From positions 75,229,617 through 75,293,616 of the forward strand of contig NC_087063.1 of NCBI RefSeq assembly GCF_963678635.1: a DNA stretch of 64,000 bases, given 5' to 3'. Below, piece after piece: positions 18,893-28,485 of this stretch (the first letter of the stretch is position 1; every line of letters starts with the position of its first letter). This DNA comes from Symsagittifera roscoffensis. Taxonomy: Eukaryota; Xenacoelomorpha; Acoela; Convolutidae. A program made the translations under genes and the position numbers. Below the pieces are notes generated by a model that was given only the letters and a program-made list of their open reading frames with translations, was not told where the DNA came from and did not search any database.

Positions 18893-19237
18893 ATTGATAG
18901 AAAGAGTGTTTTCAGTATCACTTTCTGAATCTGATGATGTACAGTTTATTTGATTGAGTTGTAACTTATCAGTTACTGTGTCATCAATACCTGGAGGGTC
19001 TGATGTTGTTTCTGGGTTAGATTGTACTTGATTGATTTGTCTTTGATGTTTAGGTGTACTACTTCTGTGGCGATTATTAGAATTATTATAGTTATTATTA
19101 TTCCGGTGTGGTGATTGGGAATAATTTCTATAACGATTATTATAACTTGGGTGTCGATTTTGTGAATTATTTCGCGATCTGTTTTGGTAATTATTGTTTG
19201 GTCTGTTATAGTTCGATCTATTATATGAGTTATTCCT

Positions 19238-19240
19238 TTA
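19238..19240 (-). promoter_or_regulatory. Single in-frame UAA separating gag and pol
   Basis: The gag frame ends at TAA (19240-19238). The same frame then stays open for 115 codons into the Pol ATG at 18892 (348 bases, a multiple of three). The Asn/Ser/Arg-rich tail of Gag continues in composition across the stop. This fits stop-codon readthrough, as in gammaretroviruses (there UAG), or a fresh nonsense change in this copy. The context UAA AGG is not a known strong readthrough signal. Confidence 0.7.
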
Positions 19241-22200
19241 TCGATTGTTCGGGTAATTCTGGTTTCGGTTGTTTGAATAACTTCTATTTCGATTATAGGA
19301 GTAGTTTCTATTCCTATTGTATGATGAATTTCGTGATTGGTTGTTTGGATAGTGGTTATTTCTTGATTGGGAATTAGATCTAGAAACAAATCGTTGTGTG
19401 TTTGAATTTGATCTGGAGTAGTTATTTCGACTATTTGGTCTATTGTAGTGATTTTGTGATGAATTATACGTATTTCTTCGTTCTGGTGATCTTCCTCTAT
19501 AACTTGAGTTATATGGTGATTGATTTCTTGTATAATTTGTATTGTTCGGGAGTGGTTTTCCTGAACTGTTGTTGCTGTGGACTGTTTTGTTCGGTAGATT
19601 TTGATCTTTTTTCATGTATTGATAGAATGATTTATTTGGTTCTTTATATTTTTGAGGTTTATTTTGATTATCTTGCTGTTTTTGTCTACATTCGGAAATA
19701 CTATGTCCGTATCGTCGGCAATAATTACACCATTTTTTGAAAGATGGTTTGCCTTTAAAGTTTGGGTTCTTTTCGTAGATATTGAGTATTTCAGTGATTT
19801 TTTCAACGAGGTCTGTCTCTGATTCCTGTATATTATTAATATTAGTGGGAGTCGTTTCAATTCTGTTAACGTATTGTAATTTCAGATTTTCCGTTTCTTC
19901 TAGTTTCATCGTGATTTCTGCTTGTTCTAATTTGTCTACTAGTTTTCGAAAATCTAAATCGGGTTCTCGAATTGAAGAAGGATGTGATGCTCTCTTTTTT
20001 ATTGCTATTTTCCTTAATTGTGGTGTTAAGGTCATCATTAAGATTTCTGTCATCTTTGTGTTTTTATAGTCATGTGTATTTAATGAATATGCTTTTCGAA
20101 CTAGTGTTTCGATTCGTACTGCTATTTGCTTGATGGTTTCGTTTGGTAATCTGCGAATTTCATTACATAAAACTCTTTGTTGTTGTTTGTTTCTTTCGGA
20201 GTCAAACATTTTTGAAAATTCTTGTGTAAATCTTTTCCAGTTTGATTTTATTTCTAGAGGTAGTACTGAAAACCATTTTTGGGCTGCGCCATCTAAGGTT
20301 GTTTGTATTAACGCTGTGCGTCGATGTATCCAATTTTGATGTAGTGGCGTATTTATTGGTTCAGGTCCAATATTTAAAATCAGGTTTGCTGTTACTGCAT
20401 TTAAATAATCTTCTACAGAATATTCAGGGTCTGTTCCTGTGAAAACCATTAAAGGTTTGTTTGATGTTATTGATGATCCACCCATAAGGTATGGATTCAT
20501 TGTCATTTGTAATGATTCTGCTGCATTTGGCATTTGAGAAAAATTTGAAAGTTGGTTTCTTGTTATCTCATGTTGTTGGAGATAATATGGGAGTGGTATT
20601 TCATTTTGCATTTGTGATGGTTGATACGAGTGTGCAGTCATTGGATTTTGTTGTTGAATTGGTTGAAAAGATTGTGTATTAATTGGATTTTGTTGTTGAA
20701 TTGGTTGTTGATTTTGTGCATCTATTGGTTGTGGAGAAAAATTTCTATGATTTGTACGTGTTCTCTGTATTCCTTGTCTACGATATTCTTGAGTATTTTG
20801 TGCAAATATATCTGGTTGTAAGAAATCATCATCTGAGGATAAATAATCCATTTGATAAGATGTCTGTTTTTTATTTTTATTTTGTTGAAAAAATGGGTAA
20901 TTTTCACTGTGATCCCGTGGAGGATTTGTTTGGAAATTTGTTGAATTAGGTTGGGCCATTGGGTTATCCCAATTTCGAGATCTTGTATATTGGTTAAAAT
21001 TTCTTTGTGGTTGATTATATGTTTTTGATGGATGTGTATAATTATAATTATGGTCTGCAAAGTTGTTTCTAGTGAATGTTTTGCGTGTTTTTGGTGGTAT
21101 TGTCATGGGTCTGTATGTTTGGTAATCCATATGTGAATATTTAGGGGCAACCGAAGGTTTAACGGTTGATTGTAAGGTTACCTGTGTTTGTGAAGGATTT
21201 GTATTTCTTGGTGTTGTTAAATTTGGGCGTATTGGTGAAATACTTTGTTGTGTAGTTGTTGTGTGTACAATTTCTTCATTTATGAAGTGTGATGGTGTCT
21301 GGATATCTTGTTGAGTAAGATTCCTAGTTCCATTGAGGTTTTCATTGTGTATAACTGTAGAGTTTAAACTATTATTTTGTGTATCGGGTAAAAATGTATT
21401 ATAGTTTAATGGTGTTGCATCAATTGTTAATGGTATTACTCTTACATAATCTCTTATGTAAGATATTGTACCTATTGCTTGACTTGAGATTGATTGTGGA
21501 AAGCTTATAAATGCGGGATGAGACCATTCGGGGTCCCAAACATAATCTGATTGTTCTGTGATAGCGGTATCATCGTTCGAATTTTGGGGTCTAAAATTTT
21601 TTCGTGCTTGTGCAATTAAATCAATATTGTGTGTGAAATAATCTATTATGAACCATGCCAAAATTTTTTGTAGATCGTGTTTTGTATGTTGTGAAACGTC
21701 GTCTTTCGTGAAATTTTCTTTAATGATGTTTAAATAACTAGAGAGTAGTGTGATTTCATGTCGTACTCTTAAATGTTTAGATGTTTCTGTCGGTGAGACA
21801 TTTATTATTGGGATTTCGTTTTCTAATATCGAAATATAACTATATATTATTGCGAAAACTTCATTGGTGAATATGGAGTTTGCTCTTTGTGAGTTATGGT
21901 ATTGGATGCTTTTTATATATTCTGAAAAAACTTTTGAAAATTCTAAATCAAGATCGTCTGTTTGAATTGTATATTTTCTATTATTATGGTTTGGTGAGGT
22001 GAATTCTATGGAGTAGATTCCATACTGTTGTGTTATGTTGCATATATCTTTTAGATAGTGATCTATGATTTGTCTTTTGATTTTTACATCGGGGAACTCT
22101 GTTTTACATGGACTGATTCCGGGTTCAAATAAATTTACGAGTAAATTTTGACAAAATATGTGTTGTCCTCTATCAGTATCTGCGTCTACTATAAAAGGAA

Positions 22201-22252
22201 AGATTTCATCATCATCTGGAGTTTCTTCACCTGGGGTGTGCGTTGAACTCAT
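19238..22252 (-). CDS. gag: Gag structural polyprotein with CCHC zinc knuckle
   Basis: 1004 aa, large for Ty3/gypsy Gag. The N-terminal 300 residues look helical. Residues about 330-590 are Gln/Asn/Pro-rich with repeated QPIQQQNP-like units. A capsid-like domain spans about 595-800, including a retrotransposon-gag pattern (LDGAAQKWF, then RLPNETIKQIA). One zinc knuckle C-x2-C-x4-H-x4-C lies at about 842-855. A 150-residue Arg/Asn/Ser/Tyr-rich tail is probably RNA-binding. It assembles the particle and packages RNA. The start ATG (22252) lies inside the last 26 bases of the preceding 155-aa ORF. Gag ends at the UAA described separately. Confidence 0.92.
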   Translation of the reverse strand: MSSTHTPGEETPDDDEIFPFIVDADTDRGQHIFCQNLLVNLFEPGISPCKTEFPDVKIKRQIIDHYLKDICNITQQYGIYSIEFTSPNHNNRKYTIQTDDLDLEFSKVFSEYIKSIQYHNSQRANSIFTNEVFAIIYSYISILENEIPIINVSPTETSKHLRVRHEITLLSSYLNIIKENFTKDDVSQHTKHDLQKILAWFIIDYFTHNIDLIAQARKNFRPQNSNDDTAITEQSDYVWDPEWSHPAFISFPQSISSQAIGTISYIRDYVRVIPLTIDATPLNYNTFLPDTQNNSLNSTVIHNENLNGTRNLTQQDIQTPSHFINEEIVHTTTTQQSISPIRPNLTTPRNTNPSQTQVTLQSTVKPSVAPKYSHMDYQTYRPMTIPPKTRKTFTRNNFADHNYNYTHPSKTYNQPQRNFNQYTRSRNWDNPMAQPNSTNFQTNPPRDHSENYPFFQQNKNKKQTSYQMDYLSSDDDFLQPDIFAQNTQEYRRQGIQRTRTNHRNFSPQPIDAQNQQPIQQQNPINTQSFQPIQQQNPMTAHSYQPSQMQNEIPLPYYLQQHEITRNQLSNFSQMPNAAESLQMTMNPYLMGGSSITSNKPLMVFTGTDPEYSVEDYLNAVTANLILNIGPEPINTPLHQNWIHRRTALIQTTLDGAAQKWFSVLPLEIKSNWKRFTQEFSKMFDSERNKQQQRVLCNEIRRLPNETIKQIAVRIETLVRKAYSLNTHDYKNTKMTEILMMTLTPQLRKIAIKKRASHPSSIREPDLDFRKLVDKLEQAEITMKLEETENLKLQYVNRIETTPTNINNIQESETDLVEKITEILNIYEKNPNFKGKPSFKKWCNYCRRYGHSISECRQKQQDNQNKPQKYKEPNKSFYQYMKKDQNLPNKTVHSNNSSGKPLPNNTNYTRNQSPYNSSYRGRSPERRNTYNSSQNHYNRPNSRNNYSRSNSNTQRFVSRSNSQSRNNHYPNNQSRNSSYNRNRNYSYNRNRSYSNNRNQNYPNNR

Positions 22253-22694
22253 TTTTTCGTTCGATTACTGTTAATATGTAATTATTAATGTGTCGAATTG
22301 GTTGATTCCAATTGTATAAATGTACTGGTTTGTGTTTGTACTGCTTTTTTATTCTTCTTTTTCCTCTTTGTGATGAATTTGAAGTTGTTTCTGAGTCAGA
22401 GAAATATAATTGATCGTGAATTGGGCAATTTTTATCTATTGATTCTTTTAGTTTGTAAAGTTCGTCTAAACTGTTGGTTTCTGATTCTGAAAATGCGTTT
22501 CGATTTTTTGAAAATCTTTTTCGTGTTATTTGTCTTTGTTTCGTTATTATTTTTCTTTTTAGTGTTTGTCGTTTTGTTCGAATGTATCCAACTGTTTGTG
22601 TATGAGGTGTGATTACAAGGTCGTATTTTTTGTTATCTATTTCACAATTGTGTAAAACGATTGTTTGTTTATTTCCTAGGTTTTTAAATGACAT
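22227..22694 (-). CDS. ORF 0: 155-aa basic protein upstream of Gag
   Basis: ATG at 22694-22692; the frame overlaps Gag by 26 bases in another frame. The middle (about residues 40-65) is very rich in Lys and Arg, followed by a Ser/Glu-rich part and a second basic block near residue 110. No Cys cluster, signal or membrane segment. A nucleic-acid-binding or nuclear-localising accessory role is possible but not shown. Ribosomes ending here would be close to the Gag start. No family recognised. Confidence 0.6.
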   Translation of the reverse strand: MSFKNLGNKQTIVLHNCEIDNKKYDLVITPHTQTVGYIRTKRQTLKRKIITKQRQITRKRFSKNRNAFSESETNSLDELYKLKESIDKNCPIHDQLYFSDSETTSNSSQRGKRRIKKQYKHKPVHLYNWNQPIRHINNYILTVIERKNEFNAHPR

Positions 22695-23626
22695 AAGGTT
22701 TAGAATGACGGATGCAAAGGGTTGTTAAATGATTTCTATTTTCCTAAACTGTTAGTTCTTACGATTTTTTGGTTAGCTTAACCTGGGTCTGTTTGTTCAG
22801 GGTTGGAGAGAAAAGTATATCGATTCCGAAGAATGATTTTTTACTTTCTCGTGGCTAGTATAAGTTAAGGTGTTAACTTACTTAATCTTACTTAGGGGTA
22901 GTGATTGTGTTCAAGGGTTGGAGAATAGTAAATCGATCCACAAGGTTCAGGTATAATTAGAACGCGAGTAGTTCGTTAGATACTATTTTAAACTTACTAA
23001 GTCTAAGATTTATCCTGGGTCTGGTAAGAGGGGGGGTCAAGTGAAGGATGAATAACCGAAGTTCTTCACTGTTTATCCTAATTTGAATGATTAGTTTTGT
23101 TTAAAAATTTCTATTAGTCTTAGGTCTTTAGAAAGGGTTGGGTAGTGAATCGACGTTTGAGGTCGTTAGACACTAATTAAGTGGGTGGGGGAGAACAAAG
23201 TTGTTCTGTTTGATCCAAGGATAAGCCTTGATGATCAAATTTGAAATTTAATTAAGTAGAAAATGATTTAAGATCCAAGGATAAGCCTTGATGATCTGGT
23301 TTTAAAATTAAGTGAATTTAAGTTTTAATAAAATTTTAAATGTGTGTAAAGGAAAGATTTAGTGTTTTGATGATATTAGTGGGTTTATGATTGCTGTTAT
23401 GTTTTAGATGATGAAGCTGGAACAACAGGATGATTTATGATTACTAACCATTTATTGTCATGCTACTAATTTTTATTTTTATTTTCCAATAAATATTTTT
23501 CAAACATTTTTTGTATAATACTGCAGAGTTTTAGGAAAACGATCTTAGATCTTTTTATCAATCGTTATTGTATATTAATAAATTTGTTTAGCGCCTGAAA
23601 TGATTTTGAAGAGTAACTTCAAGGTT

Positions 23627-23860
23627 TTATGTTTGCAAATGGAAATCTAAATTCATTGCAAGTAGTATTCGAAATATAAAAGTTTGTTCTGGCTTTTGCC
23701 GAACTATCATATAACTATACGGCAAGTTTCTACTTTGTCGTATGTCGTCTTTGGTTCGAGGTCTTCTTCCAATTCCGGGTAGTTCTGTTATGGTTCGGAA
23801 TATTGGCTCTGATCTATTGAGTCGGAGAGACATTTCAATTAAATTATTGTCGTATAACAT
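23627..23860 (-). CDS. 77-aa leader ORF just after the primer-binding site
   Basis: ATG at 23860-23858, the first sizeable frame downstream of the 5' LTR. Arg-rich, with no recognised motif. It may be an upstream ORF regulating translation, a first exon for spliced messages, or chance. No clear donor at its end. Confidence 0.3.
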   Translation of the reverse strand: MLYDNNLIEMSLRLNRSEPIFRTITELPGIGRRPRTKDDIRQSRNLPYSYMIVRQKPEQTFIFRILLAMNLDFHLQT

Positions 23861-23928
23861 TTTTGTAAATGTTTTTGTCTAATTTCTAATCTATTTTGGT
23901 TAATTCTAATCTATTAAGGTCTTGTTCG

Positions 23929-23946
23929 AGACTTATGGTCGCACCA
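23929..23946 (-). promoter_or_regulatory. Primer-binding site
   Basis: Two bases after the 5' LTR the minus strand reads TGGTGCGACCATAAGT, starting with TGG, complementary to a tRNA 3' end ...GGTCGCACCA. I cannot say which tRNA without the host tRNA set. Confidence 0.65.
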
Positions 23947-23948
23947 GA

Positions 23949-24356
23949 TGAGTTAGGACCGAAGTGTAACTCATAGAGTAATTTCGGATAGGGTACACCG
24001 TCTGCTCGTCACGCTATCTTATTTTCGGCCGGATAGATTCGTGCAACTTCTTAGTCTAATACCGATCCTAATCTTACTCTTATACTATCTAGTCTCAGGT
24101 TGTTTAACTAGTCTCTGCTAGGCTCAATAGATCTAGGGTATACTGGTTTATTGCGGCTGCTGAAGTGCTCGGGAGAGTCCAACTAATTTCTAAGTTAAAT
24201 TCAAATCTCTCTGGTGCTGAAATTACAAGTAACTTCAGCACTTACAAATAAGTGGGTTGTTAGTTAGATGGACCATGATTGGTTAATATTAAATACTTTA
24301 CATTGGTAAAACATTTAATTTATCCAATCATAAAATGTAGTTTAGATCAGGTTCCA
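23949..24356 (-). repeat. 5' LTR (408 bp), promoter-bearing
   Basis: Same boundaries and features as the 3' LTR (AATAAA at 24152-24147, hairpin arms at 24214-24221 and 24234-24241). It differs at one base (C at 24272). This copy would drive transcription leftwards. Confidence 0.95.
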
Positions 24357-24645
24357 GATTGCCAATTAGGCCAATTTGGGACAATTAACTCGCGATCTTT
24401 TTGCGCTATTAACGCAAAAGCCAATTTACTTCGGGGAAGTTTATTTTCCATAATTGATTTGTTACAGGGAGCGTAATATATTCTTTTGCACTTTGGCGTG
24501 TGGGGTGATTCAAATTTTAGATTTTTTTTTTCATTTCATTTTGTTACATTCAATTTGTTGGTGATATTTATGTTATTACTGCTCCACAAACCTTAAAAAG
24601 CAGTCAGAACATCCAGGGCTTCGCCCTGATACGAGCAGTCTTGTT
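24357..24645 (+). repeat. R540 repeat copy 1, right half
   Basis: Starts GATTGCCAATTAGGCC, continuing where 5440 stopped, and ends with the family's CAGGGCTTCGCCCTG hairpin and ...GCAGTCTTGTT. The first four bases are the second target duplication. Confidence 0.85.
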
Positions 24646-25462
24646 TGTATTTGCGTTGTATTTTTGTTTTGTTGTCCTGAAAAAGCGCAATCAAAAACTT
24701 TCTTAATTGAGAAGCTAATAAGTTGAACGGCGTTAAAACTTTAGATTTAACAAGGTACTGAGATATGCCAAGTAGACTGACTAAAAACAGTTTCACATAG
24801 CTGTAAAAAATGTAAGGTTTTGTATATGGATAGGTGTTCTCTATTTCGGAAAATTCAGTGGTGGAAAACTATGGCATGTTTTTTGGACAAAATTATGTTT
24901 ATTTTATTGGGTCGTCAAACATCCGAACTTATATAATAATTATGTAACTATATGACGCTAGATTTTCAAAAACAAGACGTAGTTAAATGATCTGATTACA
25001 ACTTAGCCGACCGGCTTTAATTTACCATCCTACCATCTGTTGGCAAGTTTGGAACACGTTGGCGCGACCGCGGCAGTCCGCCTTCAGTCGATCACTATAA
25101 CATTTGTTAAACGAACGGTAGAAATCGGATCTTTGCTCTATTTTTTTGAAAAATGTCGGATGGAGTAGAGCTGTGTTGTGGATAATTGCAGCACTTTTTG
25201 GTTTTTCGGATTTTTGACAAATCGGATTTTTACACAGTACCCAATTTTTTAAACCTCAAATTGAAAAAAAAACTAATTGTTAGAAACCTTCATTGTGAAT
25301 TTGGATTCTTTTGTGTAAAAAGACTATGCGTGGACTACTGTTACTACTAAATTTATTGAAGTTTCTTGAAAAAATATTTATGAAGAAAAGGAGACGAGGA
25401 CCATACTTACGGGCGAGGATCTGAAAAGGCAATATAGGTGCGCAAATTTCACATCTTTCTGC
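24646..25462. other. No gene recognised
   Basis: Unassigned DNA. A more GC-rich patch at 25040-25100 shows no motif I can name. A donor-like CCC|GTAAGT on the minus strand at about 25411 could extend the exon that follows. Confidence 0.3.
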
Positions 25463-26941
25463 TTAAATGGCAGACTTGAGGTTGATCCTTTGTTTTCTTT
25501 CTCTCGTTTGCTCATCACTCCAATCAATTGTCCGTAACTTATTGAGGCCGATGCAAACTCCGAACATTTCACACTGGAAAACGCCTCTCGAGCCTAAAAT
25601 CAGCACTCGTTATCTGGAAATTCTGTTGAATACGTTTCTGAATAGTACTCTTTGTACTGCGAAATAGTATATGAATGATTTCTATCGCACTGACTAAAAG
25701 TATAAACATGTATTTAACTCACAAGACTGGTCAGAGCATCAGAAGTTTTCGGCTTTGGAGATTTTGACTCAATTTTTGCGATCTGCTCCGTTTTTTGTTT
25801 CGTGTTTGTAATAGATGATGTCTGAACAGCTTGAACATGTTTGATTGAAGAGGTTGACGATTTTTTCAGTTGACTTTTGTAGTAGTCGTTCCCTTGTCGA
25901 ATATTTGCAACTGGCTCACAATGATGATCATCATCCAACAAAAAAAATTTACGTTCACTTTCGTTTTTTCCTTTTTCAATTGGCTGAAACAAACAAGAGA
26001 GTGAAAAATTTGAAAAGCTGTAAAGCAATAAACTTATTGAACTAATTTGAAATTGGGTTTCAACCATTTGAATTTTGTCACTTTTTAAATCTCACACTTT
26101 CAATTTGATCGCTTTTTCAAGTTCAAAACAAAATTAAATAATCAAAAATCAGTCATATCAAACTCAATCATTCACATTCCCTCTTCTGTGATGAACAAAA
26201 GCAAGCCTCTCAATTATCCAGCCCAAGTACTTTTACAAGGGTAAGGCTTCCAAAAAACGCTCAAACTTTAAAAATTTGTTTTCAAGCAAAGAATTGGAAA
26301 TTTAAATAATAAAAATGAGATTATTTGGCTGTCAAACAGAAGTACATTCATATATGAACGTTTTTGGAGTTTTACTCTTTTAAAATTTTGTTGGGCTAAA
26401 TAAAAGGCTCAATTTGATATAATTTGCTAATCAATTGACTCATTAGATCTAGCTTAATTTTAATTGACTACAAAATTGAGGCCGATGCAAACTCCGAACA
26501 TTTCACACTGAAAAACGCTTTTCGAGCCTAAAATCAGCATTCTTCATCCCGAAATTCTATCGAATACGTTTCTGAATAGTACTCTTTGTACTGCAAAATA
26601 GTATATGAATGATTTCTATCGCACTGTCTAAAAGTATAAAGATGTTTTAAACTCACAAGACTGGTCAGAGCATCAGCAGGTTTCGGCTTTGGAGATTTTG
26701 ACTCAGTTTTTGCGATCTGCTCCGTTTTTTGTTTCGTGTTTGTGATAGATGATGTCTGAACAGCTTGAACATGTTTGATTGAAGAGGTTGACGATTTTTT
26801 CAATTGACTTTTGTAGTCGTCGTTCCCTTGTCGAATATTTGCAACTGGCTCACAATGATGAGCATGCATACATGTATGTTCAATGGCATCACCCAACAAA
26901 AATAATTTACGTTCCTTTTCGTTTTTTCCTTTTTCAATTGG
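25463..26941 (-). CDS. Host exon pair with in-frame tandem duplication
   Basis: Two roughly 750-bp units (about 25541-26290 and 26475-27230) are near copies. Each contains an exon with acceptor TTTCAG|CCAATT and donor CTT|GTGAGT: 26941-26657 (285 bp, 95 codons) and 25983-25723 (261 bp, 87 codons). They differ by a 24-bp insertion that keeps frame. Both are multiples of three, so either, both or neither could be included. The following exon starts after TTTCCAG at 25573 and reaches a TAA at 25463. Its copy at 26507 is cut after about 11 codons. The peptide is Lys/Ser/Thr-rich, probably disordered; no family recognised. It could also be read as an ATG-started 117-aa ORF (from 26067). Confidence 0.45.
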
Positions 26942-27230
26942 CTGAAACAAACAAAAATCTGAAAAGCTGTAAAGCAATAAACTTATTGCACTAATTTGAA
27001 ATTGGGTTTCAACCATTTGAATTTTGTCACTTCTTAAATCTCCCACTTTCATTTTGGTCGCTTTTTCAAGTTCAAATCAAACTAAATAATCAAAAATCAG
27101 TCATATCAAACTCAATCATGCACATTCTCTCTTCTGTGATGAACAAAAGCAAGCCTCTAAATTATCCAGCCCAAAGAAGTTTTACAAGGGTAAAGCTTTC
27201 AAAAAATGCTCAAACTTTTAAAAAAAAATT

Positions 27231-28279
27231 TCGAGAAAGACTTCTCATTTTGAGCTCAGAATAAAAAAATCGGCAAAGATCTAAAGAGTCTAAATTTGCT
27301 AAAAACCCACAGCAGTACAAAAATTCCATTTTTTTGGGTCAGCCGGAATAATGAATTGACTGGGCCATTTCGCTCAGAATCACTACTTTTCATTGAACTA
27401 CTAAAATTATCCAAATATTCTGATGTGTTTTTTTTTCAGTATTAAGCTGTTTCCAACTAAAATGAAGATTAGATTTAATAAATTATAATTGTAGCTAACT
27501 ATTTATAATTATCATAACTATTTTTAATTTTGTCTAACGAAAAAAAAATTGTAGCACCGAGGGGACAACTTGGAACCAGCTTGAGATCAACTTGAAGGAG
27601 AACAGTTTTTTTGAAGCTTAGTATGAAGCAAAAATTGGTACTCAAGATTAAGTTTGTTTGAGAGTGATAATCAAAGTCAAGTCTTCATTTTTTTGAATTT
27701 TGGAGCAAACTGAGCTTTGCTGAGAAATTATTGCAGTTTTTCTCTATATTTTTTGTTTAACTTTAAGGAAAACCAAAATGCAGTTAATTTGACTGCGAAA
27801 CTATAAGTGTTTTGATTTATTGATAAATGTTTTGATGTACTGGTTATGAGATCTATTTAATACTTTTCGTTTTGATTTGTTTGTTTTTCTCTAGTTGTTT
27901 TTCTCTTTATTTATTCATGCTGTCCCAATATTATCTGCAAAAATGCCACCATTTTGTACCATAGGGCCTACATTTAAAGTTGTATCTTTTTAAAGCTTGT
28001 CTCAGTATTTTGTTTTTAGCTTCATGTATTTTTTTCCCAAGTTTCAAAACAGTTCTGCTTGTTCTAGCTTTTCTACTTGTTTCCTAAAAACTAAGCCAGG
28101 ATTTGCGATTCAAACGGGGTCTGATGCTCGCTTATTGATTGTACTTTCTTCATAATTGTTCTGTTAGTTACCTCGTTAAGATAGGTATCAACTTATAATT
28201 GCGTGTGATGAGTGAGTAGACTTTGCGAACTAACGTTTTGATTAGTTCTGCGTACTGCGTTCTATAAGGTCTTTAATTA
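27231..28279. other. No gene recognised
   Basis: AT-rich, T-rich near 27400-28000. No repeat copy or exon identified. Confidence 0.35.
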
Positions 28280-28362
28280 TTGTTCCAACTTTCAATACGA
28301 AAGTAACGGAATATTTGAGCTCGGGGTGGGTTTTTCTTCTTTCTTGATACGAGCAGTTTTGT
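28280..28362 (+). repeat. R540 miniature: both ends joined, 83 bp
   Basis: The first about 65 bases of R540 (TTGTTCCAACTTTCAATACG...) run straight into the last about 20 (GATACGAGCAGTTTTGTT). It is an internal deletion derivative lying 120 bp from a full copy. Confidence 0.7.
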
Positions 28363-28485
28363 TTAGTTTGGTAACCTTTTTTTAAATCTTTCATAAAACA
28401 TTTTGGTGTTCTTTTTTTTTACACACACAGATTGGAAAATTTTGATATCAATTTTTGCAATCGCCAATTTTGGTTGGTAAAACTG

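Larger units (their letters stand above)
22695..23948 (-). other. Retroelement 5' leader with repeated motifs
   Basis: 1.25 kb between the primer-binding site and the first large ORF. It holds degenerate repeats AGGGTTGG.. at 22799, 22914 and 23134 (steps of 115 and 220), a CCTGGGTCTG motif near 22782 and 23005, and an exact 25-bp repeat at 23212-23236 and 23272-23296 containing CAAGG/CCTTG arms that can form a hairpin. Candidate packaging, dimerisation or IRES region; inference. Confidence 0.5.
5441..24356 (-). mobile_element. Giant Ty3/gypsy-type LTR retroelement with envelope-like and accessory genes
   Basis: 18,916 bp between matching 408-bp LTRs, transcribed on the minus strand. All parts expected of a complete element are present: TG...CA LTRs, primer-binding site, Gag, Pol in the protease-RT-RNase H-integrase order of Ty3/gypsy elements and retroviruses, and a short purine tract before the 3' LTR. 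It is two to three times the usual Ty3/gypsy length. The extra length comes from a large Gag, a 1.25-kb leader, a 1.6-kb 3' untranslated part and about 6 kb of genes after pol. One LTR mismatch in 408 bp points to very recent insertion. No frame is visibly broken except one UAA between gag and pol. The coding strand is rich in A and poor in G, unlike the flanks. Confidence 0.95.

Noticed and set aside
18973-19389. 138-codon minus-strand frame across the gag-pol junction, Ile/Thr-rich
   Set aside because: It is the out-of-frame shadow of the Asn/Ser/Arg repeat tail. The gag-pol frame itself is open here and better supported.
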